This document shows, in pieces, positions 24,927 through 34,120 of a stretch of DNA of 64,000 nt (its first letter is position 1; the number at the start of each line of letters is the position of its first letter). Under the pieces are notes generated by a model. It saw only the letters and a list, made by a program, of their open reading frames with translations, did no database searches and was not told where the DNA came from. The translations under genes were made by a program, and so were the position numbers. Source of the stretch: Planctomycetia bacterium (GTDB lineage: Bacteria > Planctomycetota > Brocadiia > Brocadiales > Brocadiaceae); NCBI GenBank assembly GCA_015075005.1, contig JABTVC010000002.1, positions 372,001 through 436,000 on the forward strand, written 5' to 3'.

Positions 24927-26723
24927 CTATAAGGGTGCTTCAGAGGGTTGTTCTATAAGAAGATTGTTTAAAACCAGGTAATCCACCTTTGTCTTCAGGA
25001 AGCATGCTACGGCATCTTTTGGGGAACATACGATAGGTTCCTGGACGTTGAATGAGGTATTTAGCAGAACTGGTACTCCGGTGCGATTTTCAAATTCCTT
25101 AATGAGATTCCAATAGAGCGGGTTTGCCTCTTTACTCACGGTCTGAGGCCTTGCCGTTCCATCCACATGGGTTACTGCGGGGATCTCCTTCCGTCTGTCT
25201 GGGTTTACCTTAAAGGCAAAAAGCATAAAGGGGGATGGGATAGGATTTCCAAAATAGCTGTAGCTCTTTTCCTCCAAAACAGATGGGGCAAAGGGTCTGA
25301 ATAGCTCCCGTTGTTTTACCTTGAGGTTTATCATATCTCTTATCTCTGCTCTTCGGGGATCAGCGAGGAGGCTCCGATTCCCTAATGCCCGGGGTCCCCA
25401 TTCCATACGGCCCTGAAACCAGAAAATGAGTTTTCCCTCTGACAAGAAGGTGGCGATTCTACTGCATAACTCTTCTCTTGTCAATTCTTTATAAGAAAGG
25501 TTGAACTCATTGAGTGTATCAATACACCGCTGATTAGAATAGGAAGGGCCCAAATATGCGTCTTTCATCTGATATCTCCTGGGTTTACGAGTATACCGAT
25601 GATAAACATGAAGGGCGGCGCCCATGGATGTTCCTGCATCCCCCGCCGCAGGCTGGATAAATATCTGGCGAAAGGGCATATTGTCAAGTAATTTCCCATT
25701 TGCTACACAGTTTAAAGCAACCCCTCCGGCCAGGCAAAGCGTATCGGATCTTGTTTCTCTATGCAGGTGATTTACCAGGTGAATGAGTACCTCTTCAAGG
25801 ACTATCTGGGCACTTTTGGCAATATCCATATGGTGATTCGTAATCTCTTCGTCTGGCAAACGGTTTTTCCCTAACAACTGGATGGTTTCCTTTAGGAACA
25901 TGCCCTGCCTGGCAAGATGGTAGTCAAGGAAACGGGTATTGACCCTGAATGTACCGTCCTTTCGAAAATCGAATACTTCATTTCTAAAGAAATCAACAAA
26001 CGTAGGTTTTCCATACGATGCCATTCCCATGACTTTATATTCATCGGACTGTACCTTAAAACCGAGGAATCCGGTTATCGCTGCATAGAACTGGCCAAGA
26101 GAATGGGGAATTTTTATCGATGCCAGGCGTTTTATTTCTGTGCCATCGCAAGTCCAAAAGACCGTTGTGTCCTCTTCCCCTGCCCCGTCTACGGTAAGTG
26201 CTGCAGCCTTTTCAAATGGGGAGACATAAAAGGCGCTCACTGCATGGCAGAGATGGTGGTCAATATAATGAAGCCTGAAGTTTGCCTTTCCAAATTGCCT
26301 CTCAATAAGGCGTCTCATGGTAAAGAGCTGGTACCATTCATTCCCCATTTGACCCATGCCGCGATTTGCCTTGGCCTTAAAGGCTCTTTTTGAAAAAGAA
26401 GCGGACTTCAGGGCGTTAAAGATTCTTGTCTTCAACACCCAAGGTCTCCAGGATAAAGCCACGGCATCGAGGTCCTTAATGGTTATGCCTGCTTCATCGA
26501 GACAATACCTAATGGCACTAGCGGGAAAGCCGATATGATGTTTATGCCTGCTGAATCTCTCTTCCTCTGCTGCGGCTACCACTTTACCATCCATAACAAT
26601 AGCCGCCGAGGCATCGTGCATATTGTTTATACCAAGAACTATCACGGGACTTTTTATTCTTGCCTTCCTTTCAGATTTCAAATTAAGATAGGCATGGGCA
26701 AACAATTTTGCCCATGCCACCAT
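24927..26723 (-). CDS. Carbamoyltransferase, NodU/CmcH family
   Basis: 598 residues. The N-terminal Kae1-like ATP domain begins at about residue 27 (VIVLGINNMHDASAAIVMDGKVVAAAEEERFSRHKHHIGFP). Conserved points include HIDHHLCHAVSAFYVSPF-type histidines (residues about 150-165), LAGGVALNCVANGKL and the C-terminal domain WGPRALGNRSLLADPR and PVLLNTSFNVQEPIVCSP. These enzymes transfer carbamoyl from carbamoyl phosphate to a hydroxyl of a sugar or antibiotic. The first 25 residues (MVAWAKLFAHAYLNLK...) precede the usual start and may not be translated. Between the wzz-like and EF-hand genes, it most likely decorates the exopolysaccharide. Confidence 0.9.
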   Translation of the reverse strand: MVAWAKLFAHAYLNLKSERKARIKSPVIVLGINNMHDASAAIVMDGKVVAAAEEERFSRHKHHIGFPASAIRYCLDEAGITIKDLDAVALSWRPWVLKTRIFNALKSASFSKRAFKAKANRGMGQMGNEWYQLFTMRRLIERQFGKANFRLHYIDHHLCHAVSAFYVSPFEKAAALTVDGAGEEDTTVFWTCDGTEIKRLASIKIPHSLGQFYAAITGFLGFKVQSDEYKVMGMASYGKPTFVDFFRNEVFDFRKDGTFRVNTRFLDYHLARQGMFLKETIQLLGKNRLPDEEITNHHMDIAKSAQIVLEEVLIHLVNHLHRETRSDTLCLAGGVALNCVANGKLLDNMPFRQIFIQPAAGDAGTSMGAALHVYHRYTRKPRRYQMKDAYLGPSYSNQRCIDTLNEFNLSYKELTREELCSRIATFLSEGKLIFWFQGRMEWGPRALGNRSLLADPRRAEIRDMINLKVKQRELFRPFAPSVLEEKSYSYFGNPIPSPFMLFAFKVNPDRRKEIPAVTHVDGTARPQTVSKEANPLYWNLIKEFENRTGVPVLLNTSFNVQEPIVCSPKDAVACFLKTKVDYLVLNNLLIEQPSEAPL

Positions 26724-26798
26724 GAAAACCCGCTTACATAAAAAGAAACTTTCTATATCAAAGGATATAGCGAGAAAATGAAGAAATTCCAGTAACTA

Positions 26799-27338
26799 TT
26801 ACATATCCTCTTCTTGCAGCGTCTCTTCTACTTTTTCTTCTTCCTTTTGTGGGTGTTTTAATTCGTCTCCCGTTATAAATCCGTCTCCGTTTTTATCCAT
26901 TTTTTGGAATAGTTTCGTGGCCCTTTCCTCAGCTTTTTTTTGAATAAAGGCAATTGCTTCATCCTTTGAAATCTTGCCGTCTTTGTTGGTGTCGACATCG
27001 TCAAAACGAACCTTTGTTTTATTTTTCCCTTTGAGTTCTTCCTTTGATAAGCACTTATCCCCGTTGGTATCTAATCTTCCGGCCTTTTCGATAATCTTTT
27101 CTTCGGCTTTCTTTACAACAAATGCAACCAGCTCATCCTTTGAGACTTTCATATCCTGGTTAGCATCAGCAGCAGCAAGCCTGGGTGGCAATGCCGGCAT
27201 TTCAGCATGTGGTGCAGACGAAGGTAAGTCTGGTGCTGTTGTGGGCGCTGTCGCCGTTACCTGGCTTTCTGCATAACACAGCGTAACAAGGAAGGGTAAA
27301 AATAGTGTAGAACTTAATAGTGCTTTTATCATTTTCAT
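26799..27338 (-). CDS. Secreted EF-hand calcium-binding protein
   Basis: 179 residues. A signal peptide (about 1-24, ALLSSTLFLPFLVTLCYA) and an Ala/Pro-rich spacer precede four EF-hand loops: DANQDMKVSKDE, DTNGDKCLSKEE, DTNKDGKISKDE and DKNGDGFITGDE. Positions 1, 3, 5 and 12 carry acidic or polar ligands in each, so calcium binding is expected. The C-terminus is very acidic (EEEKVEETLQEEDM). Lying within the exopolysaccharide locus, it could cross-link or sense calcium in the matrix; that role is inferred. Confidence 0.85.
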   Translation of the reverse strand: MKMIKALLSSTLFLPFLVTLCYAESQVTATAPTTAPDLPSSAPHAEMPALPPRLAAADANQDMKVSKDELVAFVVKKAEEKIIEKAGRLDTNGDKCLSKEELKGKNKTKVRFDDVDTNKDGKISKDEAIAFIQKKAEERATKLFQKMDKNGDGFITGDELKHPQKEEEKVEETLQEEDM

Positions 27339-27427
27339 ATTTTTCTCACTTTCTGATTTTAAAATGTTAAGAAATAGTGCGCTACATTTTTAGTTGAAAA
27401 TGTCCTCCTTCCTATTTGGTTTTCGTA

Positions 27428-29443
27428 TTAATTATCCAGGGTTTGCGGCAAGGTTATTTCAATCAGGAAAACAGCATAGGGCTGCAGGGTTATTACCTCT
27501 TGATATGAACCATTCGTTATATGGATCTGTTTTGTTTGTTTTGAACCTTCCAGGGAGATATGTGGATCGGTGTTTATCTTGTCAATCCACGTCGAAACGT
27601 TCATTGTCTGGCCCGACAGGCCTGTATGGTTGCCGGAGAAATAAAGATCGTCATAGGCGTTGTGATATGCCGCATGGAAGTCTGTAACATCCCGTTCAAA
27701 TACATCACAGTCTGGTGGATAACTTCCTGAGTCAACGACCTGAGCACAGGTTGATTCCAGCGAAGGACTAATGCAGTCTTTAAAAACGGCGGCTCTGTCT
27801 ATTTCTAAACATTTATCAAGCTGTCTCATAATGATCTCTGTCTGTCTTTCTGTATACCCCCTATACCTTAGGAAATAGTTGGCTTCCAATAAGGCTTTTC
27901 CCTGAGACTCGTTCTTTGCCTGCATAACCAATTTATCTACTATTCCCTTATCGCCGCAGGGAGAGTCTGATTGTACCTCTTCTGTTTTTTTGTTATATCT
28001 GCAGGAATTTGAATGATTCTTATCTATAAGATACGTTGTCATCACTGCGTTTCCTGAGAAAGGAACATGGGCAAGGTTCAAGGATATTTTTGTTGGAATT
28101 ACCCTGTGTTTTAAAGCGTATGGATAAGTTTTTGGCGGAAACCCATTCTTAAGCATTGCTGCATGCGGAATATAGTTAGAGATCAGTATTCTTATCACGC
28201 GGTTATTTTTTGTCTGAGATGCAATTGCTGCAAGAAAACAATCATCACCACCAATGTCTACTTTAAGTCTATTTGTGATTTCATCTTCGGGTTCTCCCTG
28301 TAAGATAGCAAGCGCCTTAAATGCATTATAAACAGGTTTAATAACACCTTCGTTGCTCATTATACCCGTGCTGCCGGAAAATAATGAGTTATGTTCAAAA
28401 TCGACGAAGTTAAAGAAGGCTTGTTTATCAATACCTGTTTCGAGCATATTAAAAACGGCATAAACGGCGTACGCACTATTCTGCTCAGTGTTATGATCTT
28501 CTAAATCATTGAGGTTTGCATTACTGTTCCATTCATTAATTATGAGAGGGGTATTTTCATCGTAGCCATACTGTTTCAGCCATTTTCTGATAGTATCCGA
28601 CATTTCTCTGTATTCTGATTTTGTCCCCCAAAAATTATTCCATCCAGCGTACATATGCCAGGTTATAAAATCGATGGGCAGGTTGTTTGTGGCCGCATAT
28701 TTTATAAACTCCTCAATCGCCCCATTATCCCATACAGAACTGGCAGGTCCTCCTATCTTCACATGAGGGTCTGCTTCAAGAGCTCCTTTAACACTGTATT
28801 TATATAATTTAAAGTACTCTTCCTGACTTCCAAACCAGAAGTCTGTATTGGAAAAGAGATACCCCTGATCTGGTTCATTCCATATTTCATACCACAAATC
28901 CAGGCCCAATTTATATTTATAATAACTCACTATTCCCTTAACATGTTCTGCCCAGGCATCATAATCAGTGGGCGGTGTTGCGCCCCAATTCGGTCCGCAT
29001 ATATATTTCCCGTCCCTGTTTTTTACACATCTTTTACTCAGCCACTTAGGCATACCATAAACGGTAAAGATAAGATCCACTCCCTCTTTCTTATATAACA
29101 ATGTTGTATTATTAAAATCATTGAGGTGATCCATATATTTTTGAATGTCATTGGATAAATCAGAAACATGATATCTCAGATTCAGTCCTGTTCGATAGAT
29201 ACTCCCTGCATTTTCAATGTCTTCTTCGTATTTTTTCCGAAAATAAGACTTGTAGAAATCATTTCCCCATTGAGAAAGTTCCACTCCTCCTGCTGCGATA
29301 CCCGGCATTTGGCCGAGGTTCTGTGAAACATCCACGGTTATTTCTGTGCTGCCTGATGCCTCTCCTGTTTTTGTGCAGAGAGAAACCGTCAACGGTATCA
29401 GAATAATTGCTATTCCTACAGTCAGGTATAATATTTTTTTCAT
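27428..29443 (-). CDS. GH39-like glycoside hydrolase with C-terminal NHSN/CR module
   Basis: 671 residues. After a signal peptide (about 1-29) a TIM-barrel domain resembles GH39/xylosidase-type hydrolases. The likely acid/base Glu is in LWYEIWNEPDQGYLF (about residue 190) and the likely nucleophile Glu in PLIINEWNSNANL (about 300), with DFITWHMYAG between. The C-terminal third has the string IDKNHSNSCRYNKKTE, then LVMQAKN and a helical Cys-containing region, shared with the paralogue at 30999 and not typical of GH39. A beta domain closes the protein (VITLQPYAVFLIEI). It probably trims or remodels the secreted polysaccharide in the periplasm or outside. Its neighbour is the O-antigen ligase-like gene. 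Confidence 0.82.
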   Translation of the reverse strand: MKKILYLTVGIAIILIPLTVSLCTKTGEASGSTEITVDVSQNLGQMPGIAAGGVELSQWGNDFYKSYFRKKYEEDIENAGSIYRTGLNLRYHVSDLSNDIQKYMDHLNDFNNTTLLYKKEGVDLIFTVYGMPKWLSKRCVKNRDGKYICGPNWGATPPTDYDAWAEHVKGIVSYYKYKLGLDLWYEIWNEPDQGYLFSNTDFWFGSQEEYFKLYKYSVKGALEADPHVKIGGPASSVWDNGAIEEFIKYAATNNLPIDFITWHMYAGWNNFWGTKSEYREMSDTIRKWLKQYGYDENTPLIINEWNSNANLNDLEDHNTEQNSAYAVYAVFNMLETGIDKQAFFNFVDFEHNSLFSGSTGIMSNEGVIKPVYNAFKALAILQGEPEDEITNRLKVDIGGDDCFLAAIASQTKNNRVIRILISNYIPHAAMLKNGFPPKTYPYALKHRVIPTKISLNLAHVPFSGNAVMTTYLIDKNHSNSCRYNKKTEEVQSDSPCGDKGIVDKLVMQAKNESQGKALLEANYFLRYRGYTERQTEIIMRQLDKCLEIDRAAVFKDCISPSLESTCAQVVDSGSYPPDCDVFERDVTDFHAAYHNAYDDLYFSGNHTGLSGQTMNVSTWIDKINTDPHISLEGSKQTKQIHITNGSYQEVITLQPYAVFLIEITLPQTLDN

Positions 29444-29483
29444 GTTTATTATACTGCCCCGCCCCCGTCACGTGTTCGTGAAT

Positions 29484-30995
29484 TTATTGTGTGACTTTAG
29501 CATCGTTTCCGTCAACCCTATAACACATATCGGATCTTAGCACTTTCTTTCTGCTAATTATTACATAAGCATTGACGATGCCCATATATAACCAGGTAAA
29601 TCTTTCATAAAAAAATGGGTGAAATTGTATGGTTACTAGATAGGCAATAAAACCCGAGAATAATCCCCGGCTTATCCAGATATCTTCAACCGACTGAGCA
29701 ATCAGGGTAACTTTGATGAGATTGTAAAACGTATATCCTAATAATACAATATAAAAAAATAAACCCGATATCCCCACAGCGCCTGCTGCTTCAATAAAGG
29801 CATTATGAGGTGCCCAGTGTAGGTAATGTGAGGTATATCTGAAGATATTGCTAACCCCGACGCCAATAAAAGGATGTCTATATAAAAACCCGAGAATCCC
29901 TTCTCTTGCCAACTGTAACCGTATCCTATACTCACCCCAATGATAGTCTGTGAAGATTGCCTTGGAAATATCATCCAGAAAACCCATAAGGTACAGGGCG
30001 ATGCCTGCTATCAAGGTACAGGCGATACCATGCAGGATGAATTTTTTCCATCTCAGAAAGATAGAAAAGGTCAATCCAATAAAAAGGGAGAGTATTCCAT
30101 CTTTGGAAAAAGTCAAAAAGAGTGCGATAACCATTAAAAAGAAAGAAAAAGTAAGGATCGCCCGTTTTTTAAAAGGGAATGGCCTGTTATAAATGAAGTA
30201 ATTGAAAACGATGAGGATTGCAGTATTTAAGAAAAAGGTAAAAGGCTTATATGTCCCAAAAAAAGCCGGGATTCTGAGAAACGTTCCCTGTGATGTAATT
30301 TCAAACATAAGTGATATATTTTTTTTGTCCACAAGACCAATAAGAAGCGCCCCAGTTGTCTTAAAGACAAGTTCTTGCCCAATTCCAATAAAGGAAGAGA
30401 TACACGTCAGGACTATAATGCATTTTAAAGAAAAAACGAAAAGCTCTTTATTGTAAACGAAGTTTAAAAGCAGAAATAGCATGAGCATGAATTTTACCAA
30501 CGTAGGGGCATATATAACAAAGGAAATAATCCCGGTATTCATGAATGAAATAAGCACGGCTGCAACAAAGGCCAGATTTAAAACATCAATGAGTGATAGG
30601 GTAAACGGCGTATCTTTGACGATAGATTTTAAAAACAATGCCAAGAAAGAGACCAGCATTACAAGTTCACTCAGATCTATTTTGACGAGGGTAGTCAAAC
30701 TGGTAGTATGCATACCACCGAAAAAAAATATAATAAATACCCTTTCAGGATGTGCTCTCGTTAAGAGAATGAGCTTTTTTGTAAAAGGTAAAAATAACGA
30801 AAGAAGAAAAACCAGGGAAGTGGTTTCATATGGGTAGAGTTTTAAAATATTTGTTCCCCCTATTGAAAAATCGAGCATACCTGCAAGAACATTCGTTAAG
30901 AAGGGGTCTAAAACTAAAAAAGCGCCTGCGGATATACCCAAAAACAGGGGGAACAAAGGTCTGCTACGGGAAAGAGACAAAGCAAAGATGCTCAT
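29484..30995 (-). CDS. O-antigen ligase/polymerase (Wzy/WaaL-like) membrane protein
   Basis: 503 residues, almost entirely hydrophobic with about 11-12 predicted membrane spans. A long periplasmic loop lies near residues 360-415 and carries the family signature area (LAREGILGFLYRHPFIGVGVSNIFRYTSHYLHWAPHNAFIEAAGAVG), where the Arg and His residues of Wzy_C proteins sit. Its role is to polymerise flipped repeat units or ligate polymer to a carrier. It is flanked on both sides by GH39-like genes and starts three bases after the upstream one ends, so all three are probably co-translated. Confidence 0.85.
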   Translation of the reverse strand: MSIFALSLSRSRPLFPLFLGISAGAFLVLDPFLTNVLAGMLDFSIGGTNILKLYPYETTSLVFLLSLFLPFTKKLILLTRAHPERVFIIFFFGGMHTTSLTTLVKIDLSELVMLVSFLALFLKSIVKDTPFTLSLIDVLNLAFVAAVLISFMNTGIISFVIYAPTLVKFMLMLFLLLNFVYNKELFVFSLKCIIVLTCISSFIGIGQELVFKTTGALLIGLVDKKNISLMFEITSQGTFLRIPAFFGTYKPFTFFLNTAILIVFNYFIYNRPFPFKKRAILTFSFFLMVIALFLTFSKDGILSLFIGLTFSIFLRWKKFILHGIACTLIAGIALYLMGFLDDISKAIFTDYHWGEYRIRLQLAREGILGFLYRHPFIGVGVSNIFRYTSHYLHWAPHNAFIEAAGAVGISGLFFYIVLLGYTFYNLIKVTLIAQSVEDIWISRGLFSGFIAYLVTIQFHPFFYERFTWLYMGIVNAYVIISRKKVLRSDMCYRVDGNDAKVTQ

Positions 30996-30998
30996 TTT

Positions 30999-33230
30999 CT
31001 ATTCTTTGTTAAGGATAACGAGGTGTACAGAATTGGGTTCCATGGTAATATTCAAGGTACCGCTATTTTTTGTTACCTTGACGGCTTCGATCCTCTCCGA
31101 ACCCTCCAGAGATATTTCTTTCCATGCGTTAATTTTATCAATCTGCTCCCGGAGGTGGTTTTCTCTAACGGTTTTTAATCTTTTCAAACCCAGCATGATA
31201 TCTTTTTTTTGGAACCCTTTTTTTGTTAGCTGGTTGAGAAGTTGTTTCAAATTTCCTTGTTTTTTTGCGGTTTGAATTTTTTCTCTGACAAGTTCTAAAT
31301 CTTTTGCGCTGTAACCTTTCGACGAAAGAAAATCTTCCAATTTTTTTTGGGCATAGGTATTTGCATCGGCATTTGCCTGCCACACAGCCTTGTCGACCAT
31401 TCCCCCAATACCGCAGAGCGTGTCCGTGGAAGAAGACTCCGTTTTCTTGTTCAGTCTGCAGGCATTACTATGATTACTGTCAATGGTGTATACGGTTGCC
31501 TGGTTAGATGGTGAAAACGAAAGATTAGCGAAATCAACCGTAAGTGATTTATTGGAAGACGTCCTTTTTAGTGCGTCCGAAAGCGCTGAAGCAATTATCT
31601 TTGTTTGAGGGTATTTTACATTTGATGAAACCTCTCCGATATGTGTTAAAACGCCCTGAATGGATGGATTGTTGTGTAAATAAGAATACATATTGGCAAG
31701 AAATTCAACTATCTCTGCTTTTTGGTTGTCTTTTACCCGGGCAATAAACTGCTCTTTGCAAGAAAACAAGGTGTCTTTTCTCTTGCTTTTCTTTCCTTCC
31801 TGGATGCATTCCTTCAGCCAGCTGATTTCTTCAGCAGAAAATCCCGATTTTTCTAAAAGCAATTTTGTAATAGAGGCGCGTAATCTTGCCTGTCCCGGCA
31901 CAAAATTGCTCAAAAGCAGATAAATACCATCATCTTTCATGGTGGATATAGCTACAATGTCATCCGTGGAAGATTCTACCTTCAATAATTCAGGAGTCCT
32001 GCCACCTGTTGGCTTTGTAGCGATAGTTAATGCCTTAAACGAATTATAGATAGGTTTGATTATGCCATGTTTGGTAAAAAGAGGCCAATCGCCAACAAAT
32101 TCCGCATTTCGCCTTTCTTTCCGCCTGCTATTTTCATGCGCGTCAACCTGGATATCAAAATCATGTCCATGCCAATCAACACCGCCCTTCCACATAGAGA
32201 AAAGTGCAGTTATGGCTTCAGAAGCAGTTTCTTCTGTATCAAGATAATCGTCAGGATAAGGCCATCCAGCCCAATAAGCCCAATCAGAAATATAAATCCT
32301 GACATTATCGAGGTTCTTTTCCTTTAACCACTGAGAAACCGTTTTGCCATCGCTTACAAACTGATATGAATTGTGGGTAAAAGAATGCCAATTGATAAAA
32401 TCCAGCGGGACATTATTTTTCGAGACATATTCGATGAAACTTTTGAGAAGAGGATATCCTTTCGGGTTTTTCCATCCGCCGTCCTTTTTCACTAACTCGC
32501 CGATGGCGGGAGTAATGCCTTCAAAGTCAGCGCCTTCCTTTTTGGCCGTTAAACTCCAGGGGCCGAGGCCGCCAACCTTTATCTCACTGCTCACGCTTTT
32601 TGCCGCCCTTGCAGCAGCCTCATAATATTTAAAGAGGCTCTCCTCCGATCCCATCCAGAGCCAGTTCGGTTCATGGCCTACGTAAAAACCCAACTTTTTT
32701 ACCCCGAGTTCGTTTCGTAAAAAACTGAGTGCAAAACTCACCACCTCCCCCCAGCGTTTGAAGTCTCGCGGAGGTGATAATTGCTCGATTGTCCACCAGC
32801 TTTCATGGGTAAATGCCGGTCTGTTGTCGCCTTGTCTTGAGGAAAGCCAGGCAGGTATGGTGAAGGGATCGAAACCTACGATTAATTCTGCTTCCGCCTC
32901 TTTTGCCTTTTGGACGATGAGATAGGGTATGCCCGATGGGTGAAAGAACTCGTTCTTGAATTTCTGCTTGTAATCCTCAAGGCTCTTGGTCTTCGGGAGG
33001 AAGAGGTCGAAGGTAAATTGTATCGTCTTTGGATGGTTTTCTTTAAAGAAGCGTTCTATATTATACCGGTTGTTTGCCTTAACGATCCATATGCTGCTGC
33101 TGAAAATGTCAGGAACCGGCCCTAATCCCTTTGCGGCATCCACATTGACTTCTATCGGTTCTGACAGAATATATGCGGGCTTGACTACTATAAAAATCAG
33201 AACGGTCAAGAGAGCCAGAAATATCTTCAT
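30999..33230 (-). CDS. GH39-like paralogue with altered nucleophile position
   Basis: 743 residues with a signal peptide (about 1-23). It is related over its length to the protein at 27428: FINWHSFTHNSY corresponds to FITWHMYAGWNNF, and IKPIYNSFKALTI to IKPVYNAFKALAI. The acid/base Glu is kept (LGFYVGHEPNWLWMG, about residue 205), but the nucleophile strand reads NVRIYISDWAYWAGW (about 315), with Asp where the paralogue has Glu in INEWN. It also has IDSNHSNACRLNKKTE followed by LCGIGGMVDKAVWQA (about 590-625), the shared extra module. Asp in place of Glu may change mechanism or abolish hydrolysis, leaving a binding role. Overlaps the GT2 gene stop by 4 bases. Confidence 0.78.
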   Translation of the reverse strand: MKIFLALLTVLIFIVVKPAYILSEPIEVNVDAAKGLGPVPDIFSSSIWIVKANNRYNIERFFKENHPKTIQFTFDLFLPKTKSLEDYKQKFKNEFFHPSGIPYLIVQKAKEAEAELIVGFDPFTIPAWLSSRQGDNRPAFTHESWWTIEQLSPPRDFKRWGEVVSFALSFLRNELGVKKLGFYVGHEPNWLWMGSEESLFKYYEAAARAAKSVSSEIKVGGLGPWSLTAKKEGADFEGITPAIGELVKKDGGWKNPKGYPLLKSFIEYVSKNNVPLDFINWHSFTHNSYQFVSDGKTVSQWLKEKNLDNVRIYISDWAYWAGWPYPDDYLDTEETASEAITALFSMWKGGVDWHGHDFDIQVDAHENSRRKERRNAEFVGDWPLFTKHGIIKPIYNSFKALTIATKPTGGRTPELLKVESSTDDIVAISTMKDDGIYLLLSNFVPGQARLRASITKLLLEKSGFSAEEISWLKECIQEGKKSKRKDTLFSCKEQFIARVKDNQKAEIVEFLANMYSYLHNNPSIQGVLTHIGEVSSNVKYPQTKIIASALSDALKRTSSNKSLTVDFANLSFSPSNQATVYTIDSNHSNACRLNKKTESSSTDTLCGIGGMVDKAVWQANADANTYAQKKLEDFLSSKGYSAKDLELVREKIQTAKKQGNLKQLLNQLTKKGFQKKDIMLGLKRLKTVRENHLREQIDKINAWKEISLEGSERIEAVKVTKNSGTLNITMEPNSVHLVILNKE

Positions 33231-34030
33231 CGTGTCCTCCTTTTTAAAAGATCAAAATGTTTTAAATAAAACCTTGCGTATGATTTAAAATGAGAAAAAA
33301 GCAATTGAATGCCTATCTTACTCAGGAGTTTTTTGCGCGTTATTCCGCTGACATAATGTTTAATTGTATATGCGGGATAATAGATCACCTTGTAACCGGC
33401 CTTTTTTAACCGTGCACAATAGTCAGCGTCTTCGAAACCGTAGAACATGGTTTCGTCCAGAAGGCCTACAAGGCTAAATATATCTCTTCTGATAAGCTGA
33501 ATGTCGCCAATGACATATTCCACCTCCACAGGCCTATCATGATCATGTAATAATAAATGGTGTGCTTTCATGTGTCTGCTATTTCTTATGAAACCAAGAA
33601 ACGCCAGTCTTCTCAACACGATATCCCGGATAAGGGGAAATGTCCTCGATGCCGGATAAGGCTGATTATTAAATGTTATCTGTTGTACACCCAGCAAGGC
33701 AACCTGAGGGGTTGAGTCCATGTATTTTATAATATCAATAAAGTTTTTTGAAACGAATTCTGTGTCTGCGTCCAGGAGGAGGATGTAACGTCCTGTAGAA
33801 CGCCGGATAGACTGGTTCCGTGCAGGTGCGACACCAGCATTTCTGGCATTTTCTATTAACAGGACATCAGGAAACCCTTTTTTTATCATATCAGCAGTTC
33901 TATCCTGAGATGCGTTGTCGACTATGATAATCTCGAATTTTATATCCTTTATCTGCTTGTAAATTGAAATGAGACAATTCCTGAGAAAGTCTCTGTTATT
34001 GTAGGTACAGATATTAATCGATAGATCCAT
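33227..34030 (-). CDS. Family 2 glycosyltransferase
   Basis: 267 residues with a GT-A fold: SINICTYNNRDFLRNCLISIYKQ at the N-terminus, IIVDNASQDRTADMI, the DXD-type metal site LLLDADTEF (about residue 95) and the later GLLDETMFYGFEDADYCARLKKAGYK with the ED acceptor motif. It adds one sugar from a nucleotide donor to the lipid-linked repeat unit on the cytoplasmic face. Its stop overlaps the start of the GH39-like gene at 33230. Confidence 0.9.
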   Translation of the reverse strand: MDLSINICTYNNRDFLRNCLISIYKQIKDIKFEIIIVDNASQDRTADMIKKGFPDVLLIENARNAGVAPARNQSIRRSTGRYILLLDADTEFVSKNFIDIIKYMDSTPQVALLGVQQITFNNQPYPASRTFPLIRDIVLRRLAFLGFIRNSRHMKAHHLLLHDHDRPVEVEYVIGDIQLIRRDIFSLVGLLDETMFYGFEDADYCARLKKAGYKVIYYPAYTIKHYVSGITRKKLLSKIGIQLLFSHFKSYARFYLKHFDLLKRRTR

Positions 34031-34120
34031 AGATGTTATACGAAAAATAATCTTAATTTATTTAAATTGAGTAAAATCAAGGCAAATAAGTCGTAAATGA
34101 CTGAAACCATATTTTGATTT

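Noticed and set aside
25917..26393. 158-residue plus-strand open frame
   Set aside because: Antisense to the carbamoyltransferase, with no ribosome site or family resemblance.
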